A stretch of 34,769 bases of DNA from Asanoa siamensis (lineage in GTDB: Bacteria > Actinomycetota > Actinomycetes > Mycobacteriales > Micromonosporaceae). The DNA is taken from positions 1 through 34,769 of the forward strand of contig NZ_BONE01000084.1 in NCBI RefSeq assembly GCF_016862555.1, read 5' to 3'. A program made the translations under genes and the position numbers. Numbering within the stretch: position 1 is the first letter of the stretch; each line of letters starts with the position of its first letter. Of the stretch, positions 26,168-34,479 are shown piece after piece. The notes below the pieces were generated by a model. That model was not told the origin of the DNA. It did not search any database and saw only the letters and a program-made list of their open reading frames with translations.

Positions 26168-27529
26168 TCATGCCTGTGTCGCCCACCAGTCCTGCCCGGA
26201 CTTGGGCAGGGTGTCGATCGGGTCGTAGTACGGGAAGCGCTTGGTCAGCGCCTCGCCGTCGGCCGCCTCGATGGAGGTGCGGTAGTTCTTGGTCCAGTAC
26301 GAGATGCCGCGCTCGCGGTCGTACTCGGTGAGCATGTGGACCCACCGCTTCCCCACGAACGGCACGTCGCAGACGATCCGCGGGGTCGCGTACCCGGGGA
26401 GGTAGCCCATCAGGTCGTGCTGGAGCTGGTGGGCCTGCCAGACGGGCACGCGCCAGTGCTCGGCGTTGGGGATCATGTCGCACATGTAGAAGTAGTACGG
26501 CAGGATGCCGGCCTCCCCCTGCAGCGCGAAGCAGAGGTCGAGCAGGTCGGCGGTGGTGTCGTTGACGCCGCGCATGAGGACGCCCTGGTTGCGCACGTCG
26601 CGGACGCCGACCTCGAGGGCGGTCTGGGCGGCGCGGGCGACCAGCGGGGTGATCGACTGCGCGTGGTTGACGTGGGTGTGGATGGCGAGGTTGACGCCGC
26701 GGCGGGCGGCGGTGCGGGCGACCCGTTCGAGGCCCTCGACGACGTCGGCCTGGAGCCAGTGCTGCGGCAGGCCCATCAGCGCCTTGGTGGCGAGGCGGAT
26801 GTCGCGGACGGTCTCGATGGACAAGAGACTCATGAGGTACGACTCGAGGTTGCGCCACGGCACGTTGGCGACGTCGCCGCCGGAGACCACGACGTCGCGT
26901 ACGCCGGGATGGGCCTTGAGGTAGTCGATGTGTGCCGCGTAGCGGTCGACCGGCTTGAGGGTGAGCTTCAGCTTGTCCACGGCAGGGGTGGAGTTGCCGA
27001 CGAGGTCCATCCGGGTGCAGTGCCCGCAGTACTGGGGGCAGGTGGAGAGCAGCTCGGCGAGCACCTTGGTCGGGTAGCGGTGGGTGAGGCCTTCGGCGAC
27101 CCACATGTCGTGCTCGTGCAGTGAGTCCCGGGAGGCGTAGGGGTGGGACGGCCAGTCGGTGCGCCGGTCGGACGCGACGGGGATCATGTAGCGCCGCACG
27201 GGGTCGAGGTAGAACGCCTCGGTGCTCATCGGGCCGGTGGGCATCATCGTGTTGAGCATCTGCGGCGGGACGAGCATCGACATGGTGGCGAGGGCCTTCT
27301 GGTCCTCGAGGAGGTCCTTGTAGAAGGTCTCTCCGACGATGTCGCCGAGGACGGCCTGGAGCTGCTTGACGTTCTTGACGCAGTTGACGCGTTGCCACTG
27401 CGCGGATTCCCACTGGTCGCGGGTGACGTGGCGCCAGCCGGGGAAGCGGGTCCAGTCGGGCTCGACGAGCGGGCGCCGGCGGTACTCGTACGGCTGGCCG
27501 GTCGGTATCGCTTCGAGGTCGACGGTCAC
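26168..27529 (-). CDS. kamA: L-lysine 2,3-aminomutase, radical SAM
   Basis: Converts L-lysine to L-beta-lysine using a [4Fe-4S] cluster, S-adenosylmethionine and PLP; first step of the lysine degradation route encoded by the next genes. Seen: 453 aa, with the radical-SAM cysteines in STCPQYCGHCTRMD (C164, C168, C171), VVSGGDVANVPWRNLESYL, HTHVNHAQSITP, YYFYMCDMIPNAEHWRVP and a lysine in DVPFVGKRWVHM. Length and motifs fit KamA rather than EF-P lysyl-lysine mutase EpmB, which is shorter. GTG 27529 has AGGAGG upstream. It is transcribed away from kdd across a 128-base control region holding a dyad. A related possibility is a paralogue acting on glutamate or arginine, but the presence of kdd, kamD, kamE and kal makes lysine the clear choice. 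Confidence 0.95.
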   Translation of the reverse strand: MTVDLEAIPTGQPYEYRRRPLVEPDWTRFPGWRHVTRDQWESAQWQRVNCVKNVKQLQAVLGDIVGETFYKDLLEDQKALATMSMLVPPQMLNTMMPTGPMSTEAFYLDPVRRYMIPVASDRRTDWPSHPYASRDSLHEHDMWVAEGLTHRYPTKVLAELLSTCPQYCGHCTRMDLVGNSTPAVDKLKLTLKPVDRYAAHIDYLKAHPGVRDVVVSGGDVANVPWRNLESYLMSLLSIETVRDIRLATKALMGLPQHWLQADVVEGLERVARTAARRGVNLAIHTHVNHAQSITPLVARAAQTALEVGVRDVRNQGVLMRGVNDTTADLLDLCFALQGEAGILPYYFYMCDMIPNAEHWRVPVWQAHQLQHDLMGYLPGYATPRIVCDVPFVGKRWVHMLTEYDRERGISYWTKNYRTSIEAADGEALTKRFPYYDPIDTLPKSGQDWWATQA

Positions 27530-27657
27530 GTGGCTTCCTCCTCTTTCCGCCGGTGGGGGGTTACCCGCAGCGAGCGAAGGCTACTGGAAAATCTTTCGTC
27601 CACAAACTATTCTGCCGTAAGTTTTCCTGCCACGCCCGTTTGGATCAAGGAGCCTCC
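27530..27657. promoter_or_regulatory. divergent kamA/kdd control region with dyad
   Basis: An AT-rich island within very GC-rich DNA. GGAAAATCTT at 27586-27595 and AAGTTTTCC at 27619-27627 form an imperfect dyad (arms complementary apart from one inserted T) with centre-to-centre spacing of about 32 bases, suitable for a dimeric regulator bridging both promoters. AAGGAG at 27646 is the kdd ribosome site. No regulator gene is adjacent. Confidence 0.55.
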
Positions 27658-28683
27658 GTGACCTCACCTGTCGGCCTGCACCGTGTCGTCGAGCCGGCCG
27701 GCGTGCTGCCCCAGGCAGCGTGGCGTGTGGACAATCGTCCCGAAATCGGGCCGAACGAGGTGCGGATTCGGGTGGAAAGGCTCAATCTCGACGCGGCCAG
27801 CTACCGACAGTTGCGGGAGAAGCACGCGGGCGACGGGGACGCGGTCCGCGCCGAGGTGCTGGCCATCGTCGACGAACGCGGCAAGATGCACAATCCGGTC
27901 ACGGGTTCGGGTGGCATGCTGATCGGCGTCGTCGAGGCGGTCGGCCCGCGGTCTCCGCTCGGGCTTACGCCGGGTGACCGGGTCGCCACGCTGGTGTCCC
28001 TGACGCTGACCCCGTTGCGGATCACCGACGGCCTCAAGAGCTGGGACGGCGGCGGCGAGCAGGTGCCGGCCGAGGGTCACGCGATCCTGTTCGCCCGTTC
28101 GATCGTGGCGAAGCTCCCCGACGACCTTCCCGCCGAGCTCGCGCTCGCGGTGCTCGACGTATGCGGCGCGCCGGCGCTCACACGAAGGGTGGTCCAAGCC
28201 GGCGACACGGTGGCGGTGCTCGGTGGTGCGGGCAAGAGCGGTTCGCTCGCGCTCGCGGCCGCCCGGCGCGCCGGCGCGCGTCGCACGGTCGGGATCGTGC
28301 CGACCGAGGCGGAGGCGACCAGGCTGCGGGACGCGGGCATCGCCGACGCGGTGGAGATCGCGGACGCCCGCGACCCGGTGCGGCTGGCCGAGGCGGTCAC
28401 CCGGGCGCTGGGCAAGCCGGCCGACGTGACGGTGGTCTGTGTCGACGTGCCGGGCTGCGAGCACGGCGCGATCCTGGCGACCGACGACGGCGGCACGGTG
28501 ATCTTCTTCTCGATGGCGACGAGCTTCGCGGCGGCGGCGCTGGGTGCCGAGGGCCTGGCCGCCGACGTGACGATGCTGGTCGGCAACGGGTACGTGCCCG
28601 GCCACGCGGAGTTCGCGCTGGAGCTGCTGCGCTCGGAGCCGGCCGTTCGGCATCTCTTCGAGCAGCGCGTGCGGGCAGACTGA
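27658..28683 (+). CDS. kdd: L-erythro-3,5-diaminohexanoate dehydrogenase
   Basis: Oxidatively deaminates L-erythro-3,5-diaminohexanoate to (S)-5-amino-3-oxohexanoate with NAD(P). Seen: 341 aa from GTG 27658, with AAGGAG six bases upstream. SPVGLHRVVEPAGVLPQAAW at the start, MHNPVTGSGGMLIGVVEAVG, the Rossmann dinucleotide motif in AVLGGAGKSGSLALAAARRA, and GGTVIFFSMATSFAAAALGA near the end match the Kdd family. The family resembles medium-chain dehydrogenases but lacks the zinc-dehydrogenase signature, as here. The GGAGKS string is a nucleotide-binding glycine loop, not a P-loop ATPase. Five bases separate it from the amidohydrolase gene, which makes an operon with kamDE, kal and the MutL-like gene. 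Confidence 0.95.
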   Translation: MTSPVGLHRVVEPAGVLPQAAWRVDNRPEIGPNEVRIRVERLNLDAASYRQLREKHAGDGDAVRAEVLAIVDERGKMHNPVTGSGGMLIGVVEAVGPRSPLGLTPGDRVATLVSLTLTPLRITDGLKSWDGGGEQVPAEGHAILFARSIVAKLPDDLPAELALAVLDVCGAPALTRRVVQAGDTVAVLGGAGKSGSLALAAARRAGARRTVGIVPTEAEATRLRDAGIADAVEIADARDPVRLAEAVTRALGKPADVTVVCVDVPGCEHGAILATDDGGTVIFFSMATSFAAAALGAEGLAADVTMLVGNGYVPGHAEFALELLRSEPAVRHLFEQRVRAD

Positions 28684-28688
28684 ACCCC

Positions 28689-30245
28689 ATGGAATCGACG
28701 CTCTACACGGGCGGCGCGCTGTACGCGCCGGCCGAACCCCAGGCGACCGCGCTGCTGGTCCAGGACGGGCGGATCGCCTGGTTGGGCCCGGACGCGGACG
28801 CGCCGGCCGCGGACCGCACGATCGACCTCGGTGGCGCGCTGGTGACGCCGGCGTTCGTCGACGCGCACGTGCACGCCACCGACACCGGGCTGGTGCTGGG
28901 CGGGCTGGACCTGTCCGCGGCCGCGTCGGCCGGTGAGCTGCTCGACGCGGTGGCCCTCTACGCGACGACGCAGCCGGCGGACGCGATCGTGATGGGTCAC
29001 GGCTGGGACGAGTCGAAATGGGCCGAGCAGGTGCCGCCGAGCGCCCAGGATCTCGACCGGGTCGCGGGCGGCCGCCGGGTCTATCTGACCCAGGCGTCGG
29101 TGCACTCGGCGCTCGCCTCCAGCGCCCTGCTCGCCGCGGCACCCCGCGCGCGGCAGGAGCCCGGCTTCTCCGAGACCGGCTGGGTGCGCGAGGAGGCCCA
29201 TCACGCGGTACGGGAGATCGCGCTCGGCTCCCTGGGCACGGCCCAGCGGGAGGCGGCGCAGCGACACGCGCTGAAGCGGGCCGCCCAGCTCGGCATCGGC
29301 GCCCTGCACGAGTGCGGCGGCCCCGGCACGTCGAACGAGGCCGACTTCACGGGGCTGCTGGCGCTGGCGGGCCCGGAGCACGGGCTGCCCGAGGTGTACG
29401 GCTGGTGGGGCGAGCTGATGGCGGCCGCGAAGGCCAAGGAGCTGGGCGCGGTCGGTGCGGGCGGCGACCTGTACGCGGACGGTGCCCTGGGCTCGCGGAC
29501 CGCGTACCTGCGGGAGCCCTTCGTGGGCGGCGGCGGGTGCGGCTTCTCCTACGTGTCGGCGGAGCAGGCCCGCGACCACATCGTCGACTGCCACGAGCAC
29601 GGCACCCAGGGCGGCTTCCACGCGATCGGTGACGCGGCGCTGCACGACGTGCTGGAGGGGTTCGCGGGCGCGGCGAAGCTGCTCGGCCTCGACGCGGTCC
29701 GGCAGGCCCGGCACCGGGTCGAGCACGCGGAGCTCGTCGACAAGGCGATGATCGCGGCGTTCGTGGAGCTGAACCTGACGGCGAGCATGCAGCCGGCCTT
29801 CGACCGGCTGTGGGGCGGGCCCCGGCAGATGTACGCGCAGCGCCTGGGCGTGTCCCGGTCGATGGAGTCGAACCCGATGGGCGCGATGCACGGCGTCGGG
29901 GTGACGCTGGCGTTCGGGTCGGACTCGCCGGTGACGCCGCTGGACCCGTGGGGTTCGGTGCGGGCGGCGGTGTCGCACTTCAACCCGGCGCACCGGATGG
30001 CGGTCCGGTCGGCGTTCGCGGCGCACACGAAGGGCGCGTGGCGGTCGATCCACCGCGACGGCGAGGGCGTGCTCGCCAAGGGCGCGGCGGCGACGTTCGC
30101 GGTGTGGCAGACCCCGGCGGGGGTGACGGGCGGCATGCCGAACCTGGTGTCGACGGTGGCCGAGGAGCGGGGGCCGGACGACCCGACGCCGCTGCCGCGG
30201 TGCCTGCGCACCGTCGTACGCGGAGTTTCGATCTTCGAGGAGTGA
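28689..30245 (+). CDS. YtcJ-like metal-dependent amidohydrolase
   Basis: Seen: 518 aa from ATG 28689. The amidohydrolase_3 (YtcJ) metal-binding pattern is present: FVDAHVHATD (H60, H62), GGFHAIGDAAL, RHRVEHAEL and FGSDSPVTPLDPW with the catalytic Asp. LWGGPRQMYAQRLG and AWRSIHRDGEGVLAKGAAAT complete the family core. Such enzymes hydrolyse amide or related C-N bonds; the natural substrate of this branch is not known. The gene is embedded between kdd (5-base gap) and kamD (the next frame's GTG at 30242 would overlap its stop), so it is very likely co-regulated with lysine degradation. It might hydrolyse an acylated or cyclised (lactam) lysine intermediate, which is inference. The ribosome site is weak, consistent with translational coupling to kdd. 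Confidence 0.88.
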   Translation: MESTLYTGGALYAPAEPQATALLVQDGRIAWLGPDADAPAADRTIDLGGALVTPAFVDAHVHATDTGLVLGGLDLSAAASAGELLDAVALYATTQPADAIVMGHGWDESKWAEQVPPSAQDLDRVAGGRRVYLTQASVHSALASSALLAAAPRARQEPGFSETGWVREEAHHAVREIALGSLGTAQREAAQRHALKRAAQLGIGALHECGGPGTSNEADFTGLLALAGPEHGLPEVYGWWGELMAAAKAKELGAVGAGGDLYADGALGSRTAYLREPFVGGGGCGFSYVSAEQARDHIVDCHEHGTQGGFHAIGDAALHDVLEGFAGAAKLLGLDAVRQARHRVEHAELVDKAMIAAFVELNLTASMQPAFDRLWGGPRQMYAQRLGVSRSMESNPMGAMHGVGVTLAFGSDSPVTPLDPWGSVRAAVSHFNPAHRMAVRSAFAAHTKGAWRSIHRDGEGVLAKGAAATFAVWQTPAGVTGGMPNLVSTVAEERGPDDPTPLPRCLRTVVRGVSIFEE

Positions 30246-30253
30246 GTGAGCGG

Positions 30254-31816
30254 ATGGCGAAGCTGGATCTCGATCCGGCGCTCGTTGCCCGGGCCCGGGA
30301 GCTGGCGCGCCGGGCCGGGCAGCCGGTCGTCGACCTGGCCCGCAGCCACACGACGGTGTCGGTGGAGCGGGCGGTGCTGCGGCTGGCCGGGGTGACCGGT
30401 GCCGACCCCGACGGGATCCCGTGGGTCAACCGGCTGGTCGACGCGGTCGTCGACGAGGTCGGTCTGGAGCACGGGGTGGCGCTGCCGGTGTTCGACGCGC
30501 TGGCCCGCGAAGGGCTGACGGCGGCCGATCTGACGCTGCTGGCGCAGAAGGCGGCGGCGGGCAGTGTGCGGTTCGCCGTACCCACCGGCAAGGAGGCGAC
30601 GGCGGCGCGGAAGCTGTCGACGCGGGCGACCGGCGCGGGCCTTCGCATGATCGACAAGCGGCGGGCCGAGCGGGACCGGCTGGTCAAGCGGTTCGGTGAC
30701 CCTGCGCAGCGCCCGTGGATCTATCTCATCGTGGCGACCGGCGACATCTACGAGGACATCCCGCAGGCGCAGGCGGCCGCCCGGGCCGGCGCGGACGTGA
30801 TCGCCGTGATCCGGTCGACGGGGCAGTCGCTGCTGGACTACGTGCCGGAGGGGCCGACCCGCGAGGGGTTCGCCGGCACGTACGCGACGCAGGAGAACTT
30901 CCGCCTCATGCGGGCCGCCCTGGACGAGTCGTCGCGGGAGCTGCGGCGATATGTCCGGCTGACGAACTACGCGTCGGGGCTGTGCATGCCGGAGATGGCG
31001 ACCCTGGCCGGGCTCGAACGGCTCGACATGATGCTCAACGACTCGATGTACGGGATCCTGTTCCGCGACATCAACCCGATCCGCACGTTCGTCGACCAGC
31101 GGTTCTCGCGGCAGGTCCACGCCCGGGCGGGCATCATCATCAACACCGGCGAGGACAACTACCTGACGACCGCGGACGCCGTCGACGAGGCGCACACGGT
31201 CACGGTGTCGCAGCTGCTCAACGAGTTCTTCGCCCACGAGGCGGGCCTGGCCGACTGGCAGCTCGGGCTCGGGCACGCGTTCGAGATCAACCCGGACGTG
31301 CCGGAGTCGTTCCGCCTGGAGCTCGCGCACGCGCTGCTGGCCCGGGAGCTGTTCCCGGACGCGCCGCTGAAGTGGATGCCGCCGACGAAGCACATGACGG
31401 GCGACGTGTTCCGCGGCAACCTGCTCGACGGTTTCTTCAACCTGGCCGGCACGATGACGGGGCAGGGCATCCTGCTGGTCGGGATGATGACCGAGGCCGT
31501 CGTCACGCCGTGGCTGTCGGACCGCGACATCGCGCTGCAGAACGTCCGGTACGTGCTGGGCGCGGCCGGCGGGCTGCACGAGGACTTCGTGCCGGCGCCG
31601 GGCGGGTTCATCCAGCAGCGGGCCAACCAGGTGCTGGCGTCGGCCGTCACGCTGCTGGAGAAGATCGAGGGCGACACGCTGCTCAAGGCGATCGCCGACG
31701 GCACGTTCGGGATCATGAAGCGGCCGCCGGACCGGGGCAAGGGCTTGTCCGGGGTGGCGGCGCACGCCGACGACTACTTCAACCCGGCCACGTCCCTGCT
31801 GGAGAGTGCGGCGTGA
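30254..31816 (+). CDS. kamD: lysine 5,6-aminomutase, alpha subunit
   Basis: With KamE, moves the terminal amino group of L-beta-lysine (or D-lysine) from carbon 6 to carbon 5 using adenosylcobalamin and PLP. Seen: 520 aa, with IYLIVATGDIYEDIPQAQAA, VIRSTGQSLLDYVPEGPTRE, SGLCMPEMATLAGLERLDMM, DSMYGILFRDINPIRTFVDQ, AGIIINTGEDNYLTTADAVD and LKWMPPTKHMTGDVFRGNLL, which match the TIM-barrel alpha subunit. ATG 30254 is 11 bases after AGGAG. A GTG at 30242 that overlaps the amidohydrolase stop (GTGA) would add four residues and is plausible. The stop overlaps the kamE start by 4 bases (GTGA), ensuring matched subunit synthesis. Confidence 0.96.
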   Translation: MAKLDLDPALVARARELARRAGQPVVDLARSHTTVSVERAVLRLAGVTGADPDGIPWVNRLVDAVVDEVGLEHGVALPVFDALAREGLTAADLTLLAQKAAAGSVRFAVPTGKEATAARKLSTRATGAGLRMIDKRRAERDRLVKRFGDPAQRPWIYLIVATGDIYEDIPQAQAAARAGADVIAVIRSTGQSLLDYVPEGPTREGFAGTYATQENFRLMRAALDESSRELRRYVRLTNYASGLCMPEMATLAGLERLDMMLNDSMYGILFRDINPIRTFVDQRFSRQVHARAGIIINTGEDNYLTTADAVDEAHTVTVSQLLNEFFAHEAGLADWQLGLGHAFEINPDVPESFRLELAHALLARELFPDAPLKWMPPTKHMTGDVFRGNLLDGFFNLAGTMTGQGILLVGMMTEAVVTPWLSDRDIALQNVRYVLGAAGGLHEDFVPAPGGFIQQRANQVLASAVTLLEKIEGDTLLKAIADGTFGIMKRPPDRGKGLSGVAAHADDYFNPATSLLESAA

Positions 31817-32544
31817 GCGACATCGTGCGGCCCTACGGCGACACCACCGGCGACGGGATGGTGCAGCTGTCGTTCACCCTGCCGCTGGCCCACGACAAGC
31901 GGGCCGAAGGGGCGGCGCTGCAGCTCGCGGCGAAGATGGGCATGGACCCGGCGATGCTCGTACACAGCAAGCAGATGGGTGACGGGTTCACGTTCTTCGT
32001 CGTGTACGGGCGGGTCAACCATCTCGTCGACGTGTCCAAGGTCGAGGTGGTCGAGCGCGACTATCCGCTGCTGTCGGCCAAGGAGGTCAACACGGCGGTC
32101 AAGCGCGGGCTGCGGCGCAAGCTGTCGGTCGTCGGCGCGTGCATCGGCACCGACGCGCACACGGTCGGCATCGACGCCATCCTCAACGTGAAGGGGATCG
32201 CGGGCGAGAAGGGCCTGGAATATTACCGGGAGCTGAAGGTGACCAACCTCGGCGCCCAGGTGACCGTGCCGGAGCTGGTCGCGGCGGCGCAGCGGGAGCG
32301 GGCCGACGCGGTCCTGGTCTCCCAGGTCGTGACGCAGCGGGACGCGCACCTGCACAACACCCGGGAGATGTCGGCGGCGTTCCGGGAGGCGCTGCCGGCC
32401 GACAGGCGGCCCCTGCTCGTCGTGGGCGGGCCGCGATTCGACGAGACGATGGCGGGAGAACTGGGCGTGGACCGGATCTTCGGGCGGGGTACGACGCCGG
32501 GCGAGGTCGCCTCGTACCTGGTGCACGCGTTGGTGGCGGCATGA
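31813..32544 (+). CDS. kamE: lysine 5,6-aminomutase, beta subunit (B12-binding)
   Basis: Seen: 243 aa. The B12-binding motif DxHxxG is D114, H116, G119 in CIGTDAHTVGIDAIL; the lysine expected to form the PLP aldimine lies 11 residues beyond the His, K127 in NVKGIAGEKG, matching the spacing of His133 and Lys144 in the Clostridium sticklandii enzyme. ADAVLVSQVVTQRDAH and LLVVGGPRFDE are the other Rossmann elements. The N-terminal dimerisation domain (MVQLSFTLPLAHDKRAEGAA) is present. The product is slightly shorter than the clostridial subunit (about 262 aa). GTG 31813 overlaps the kamD stop, and its stop overlaps the kal start (ATGA). All cofactor residues are intact, so the enzyme should be active. 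Confidence 0.96.
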   Translation: MSDIVRPYGDTTGDGMVQLSFTLPLAHDKRAEGAALQLAAKMGMDPAMLVHSKQMGDGFTFFVVYGRVNHLVDVSKVEVVERDYPLLSAKEVNTAVKRGLRRKLSVVGACIGTDAHTVGIDAILNVKGIAGEKGLEYYRELKVTNLGAQVTVPELVAAAQRERADAVLVSQVVTQRDAHLHNTREMSAAFREALPADRRPLLVVGGPRFDETMAGELGVDRIFGRGTTPGEVASYLVHALVAA

Positions 32545-32915
32545 CCACCGTGACGCACCGCCGCTACGTGCCCTACTCGCACGCCCACTACGGCGGCAAC
32601 CTCGTCGACGGCGCCTACGTCGTCGGGCTGTTCGGCGACGTGGCCACCGAGGTGTGCATTCGGATGGACGGCGACGAGGGCCTGTTCGCGTCCTACCAGG
32701 ACATCCAGTTCCGGGCACCGGTACGGGCGGGCGACGTGCTCGAGGTGTCGGCGACGGTGGTCCAGGTCGGCAACCGCAGCCGGGTCATCGAGTTCGAGGC
32801 CCGGGTGGTCTGCCGCGCGAAGCCGCACCACTCCGAGTCGGCGGCCGAGGTGCTCGACCCGCCGATCGTGGCGACGACCGCGACCGGCACGGTGGTCGTC
32901 CCGCCGAAGCCGTGA
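32541..32915 (+). CDS. kal: 3-aminobutyryl-CoA ammonia lyase
   Basis: Eliminates ammonia from L-3-aminobutyryl-CoA to give crotonyl-CoA, a late step of lysine fermentation or degradation. Seen: 124 aa, the length of a single hot-dog fold, with RRYVPYSHAHYGGNLVDGAY at the N-terminus, LFGDVATEVCIRMDGDEGLF and FRAPVRAGDVLEVSATVVQV, matching Kal. ATG 32541 overlaps the kamE stop codon. Together with kdd it marks this as the 3,5-diaminohexanoate route, yet Kce, whose product is the substrate of Kal, is not encoded in the window. The next gene starts five bases after its stop. Confidence 0.94.
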   Translation: MTTVTHRRYVPYSHAHYGGNLVDGAYVVGLFGDVATEVCIRMDGDEGLFASYQDIQFRAPVRAGDVLEVSATVVQVGNRSRVIEFEARVVCRAKPHHSESAAEVLDPPIVATTATGTVVVPPKP

Positions 32916-32919
32916 CGGC

Positions 32920-34278
32920 GTGACGCTCGCGCTCTGCGCCGACGTCGGGTCGACGTACACGAAGGTGATCGTCGTTGACCTGCACGACGGCGCGGTCGTC
33001 GCGGCCGCGGACCATCCGACGACCGCGGCCACCGACGTGCTGCACGGCCTGGACGCGGCGGCGGCCGCGACCGGGGTCACGGTGCCGTCTTCCCGGTGGT
33101 ACGTGTGTTCGTCGGCGGGTGGCGGGCTGCGGCTGGCGGTGATCGGCTACGAGGCGCTGGTGACCGCGCAGGCCGGGCACCGGGTCGGGCTGTCCGCGGG
33201 CGCCCGGGTCGTGCACGTGTCGGCGGGCCCGCTGGCGTCCCTGGCCCCTTTGCGGGCGGCGCGCCCGGACGTGGTGCTGCTGGTCGGCGGCACCGACGGC
33301 GGCGACGCGGCGGTCCTCGCGCACAACGCGGAGCGGCTGGCCCGCGGGCGGTGGCGGGTGCCGGTGGTGCTGGCGGGCAACGCCGACGCCCGCCCGGCGC
33401 TGTCGGCGCTGCTGTCCGGGGCCGGGGTGCCGGTGGTCGCGACGGAGAACGTGCTGCCCCGGATCGGGGTCCTGGAGCCCGGGCCGGCCCGGTCCGCGAT
33501 CCGGGACGTGTTCCTGACCCACGTGATCGGTGGCAAGCGCCTTTCCAAGGGCCGGCGGTTCCCGTCGCTGGTCCGGGCGGCGACGCCCGATGCGGTCCTG
33601 ACCGGCGTGGAGACCCTCGCGGACCACGTCGGCGGCGACCTGCTGGTGGTCGACGTGGGCGGCGCGACGACGGACGTGTACTCGGTGCTCACCCCCGACG
33701 GCCGGGCCGACGACGTGGCCGGCACGCTGTGGCGGGCCCGGACCGTCGAGGGTGATCTCGGTATGCGCTGGACCGCTCCCGACGTGCTCGCCGCCGCGTC
33801 GGCCGAACGGTTGCTCGGCGACGGTCCGTCGACGTCCCCCGGGCCGCGCGGCGACAAGCGGGGGGTCGACCGCGACGGGACCGCGGCCCTGCGGGCCGCC
33901 GCCGCGCTGCGGGCGGCGACGCCCGGGTTCGTGCCGACGGACGATGCGGAGCGGGCCGTGGACCGGCGTATCGCGGCCCTGGCGGCCACGGTGGCGGTCC
34001 GGCGGCACGCCCGGGGTCCTGCGGGGAGGGTGGCGCGGGATCTGCGCGATGCGCGGCTTCTGGTGGGCTCGGGCGGGGTGCTGCGCCACGCGGCGCCGGG
34101 GGAGGCGAAGGAGGTCCTCGACGCGGTGCTGACCGACCACGCCGGCGGCTGGCTGGTGCCCCGCGCGGCGAACCCGGTGGTCGACAGGTCCTATGTGCTC
34201 GCGGCCGCGGGCCTGCTCGCCGCCGACCATCCGGCCACGGCCCGCGCCCTCCTGGACCGCCACCTCGTCGGCCCGTGA
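32920..34278 (+). CDS. GlmL/MutL-type ASKHA ATPase, probable reactivase of the 5,6-aminomutase
   Basis: Seen: 452 aa from GTG 32920, five bases after the kal stop. It has the ASKHA motifs: phosphate-1 ADVGSTYTKVIVVDLHDG at the start, LLVGGTDGGDAAVLAHNAE, phosphate-2 VVDVGGATTDVYSVL near residue 250 and GSGGVLRHA near residue 385. Established: the family includes GlmL, encoded beside the adenosylcobalamin-dependent glutamate mutase and thought to restore enzyme whose cofactor has been damaged. No glutamate-mutase genes are present here; the only B12 mutase nearby is KamDE, so I infer that it serves the 5,6-aminomutase, in place of the KamB/KamC proteins seen in clostridia. Last gene of the operon; no obvious terminator follows. 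Confidence 0.92.
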   Translation: MTLALCADVGSTYTKVIVVDLHDGAVVAAADHPTTAATDVLHGLDAAAAATGVTVPSSRWYVCSSAGGGLRLAVIGYEALVTAQAGHRVGLSAGARVVHVSAGPLASLAPLRAARPDVVLLVGGTDGGDAAVLAHNAERLARGRWRVPVVLAGNADARPALSALLSGAGVPVVATENVLPRIGVLEPGPARSAIRDVFLTHVIGGKRLSKGRRFPSLVRAATPDAVLTGVETLADHVGGDLLVVDVGGATTDVYSVLTPDGRADDVAGTLWRARTVEGDLGMRWTAPDVLAAASAERLLGDGPSTSPGPRGDKRGVDRDGTAALRAAAALRAATPGFVPTDDAERAVDRRIAALAATVAVRRHARGPAGRVARDLRDARLLVGSGGVLRHAAPGEAKEVLDAVLTDHAGGWLVPRAANPVVDRSYVLAAAGLLAADHPATARALLDRHLVGP

Positions 34279-34408
34279 CAGGCGCGCTCCTGTGCATGAC
34301 CCGGCGTGTCGCGGGGCATGATCGGGCATCCGTGGGCGCCGATCGACTCGCCTTTCCAACACGCCGGAGGCGACACGCCGGGCGTGGGAATCCGGTGTCG
34401 CGCAACGG

Positions 34409-34439
34409 TTGACACGGCTGGGGGTTTGGCGCGTACCTT
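34409..34439 (+). promoter_or_regulatory. sigma-A-like promoter
   Basis: TTGACA (34409-34414) and TACCTT (34434-34439) match the vegetative -35 and TAnnnT -10 pattern; the 19-base spacer is one or two longer than ideal. The start would fall near 34446, just before a heavily base-paired segment. Confidence 0.5.
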
Positions 34440-34479
34440 CGTTGAGTCCTACAACGGGAAGCGACTTGTCGTCCGCACA

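Noticed and set aside
28216-28260. GGAGKSGS in kdd as a Walker A ATP-binding loop
   Set aside because: Position and context (AVLGGAGKSGSLALAAARRA) are those of a Rossmann NAD(P)-binding glycine loop in a dehydrogenase.
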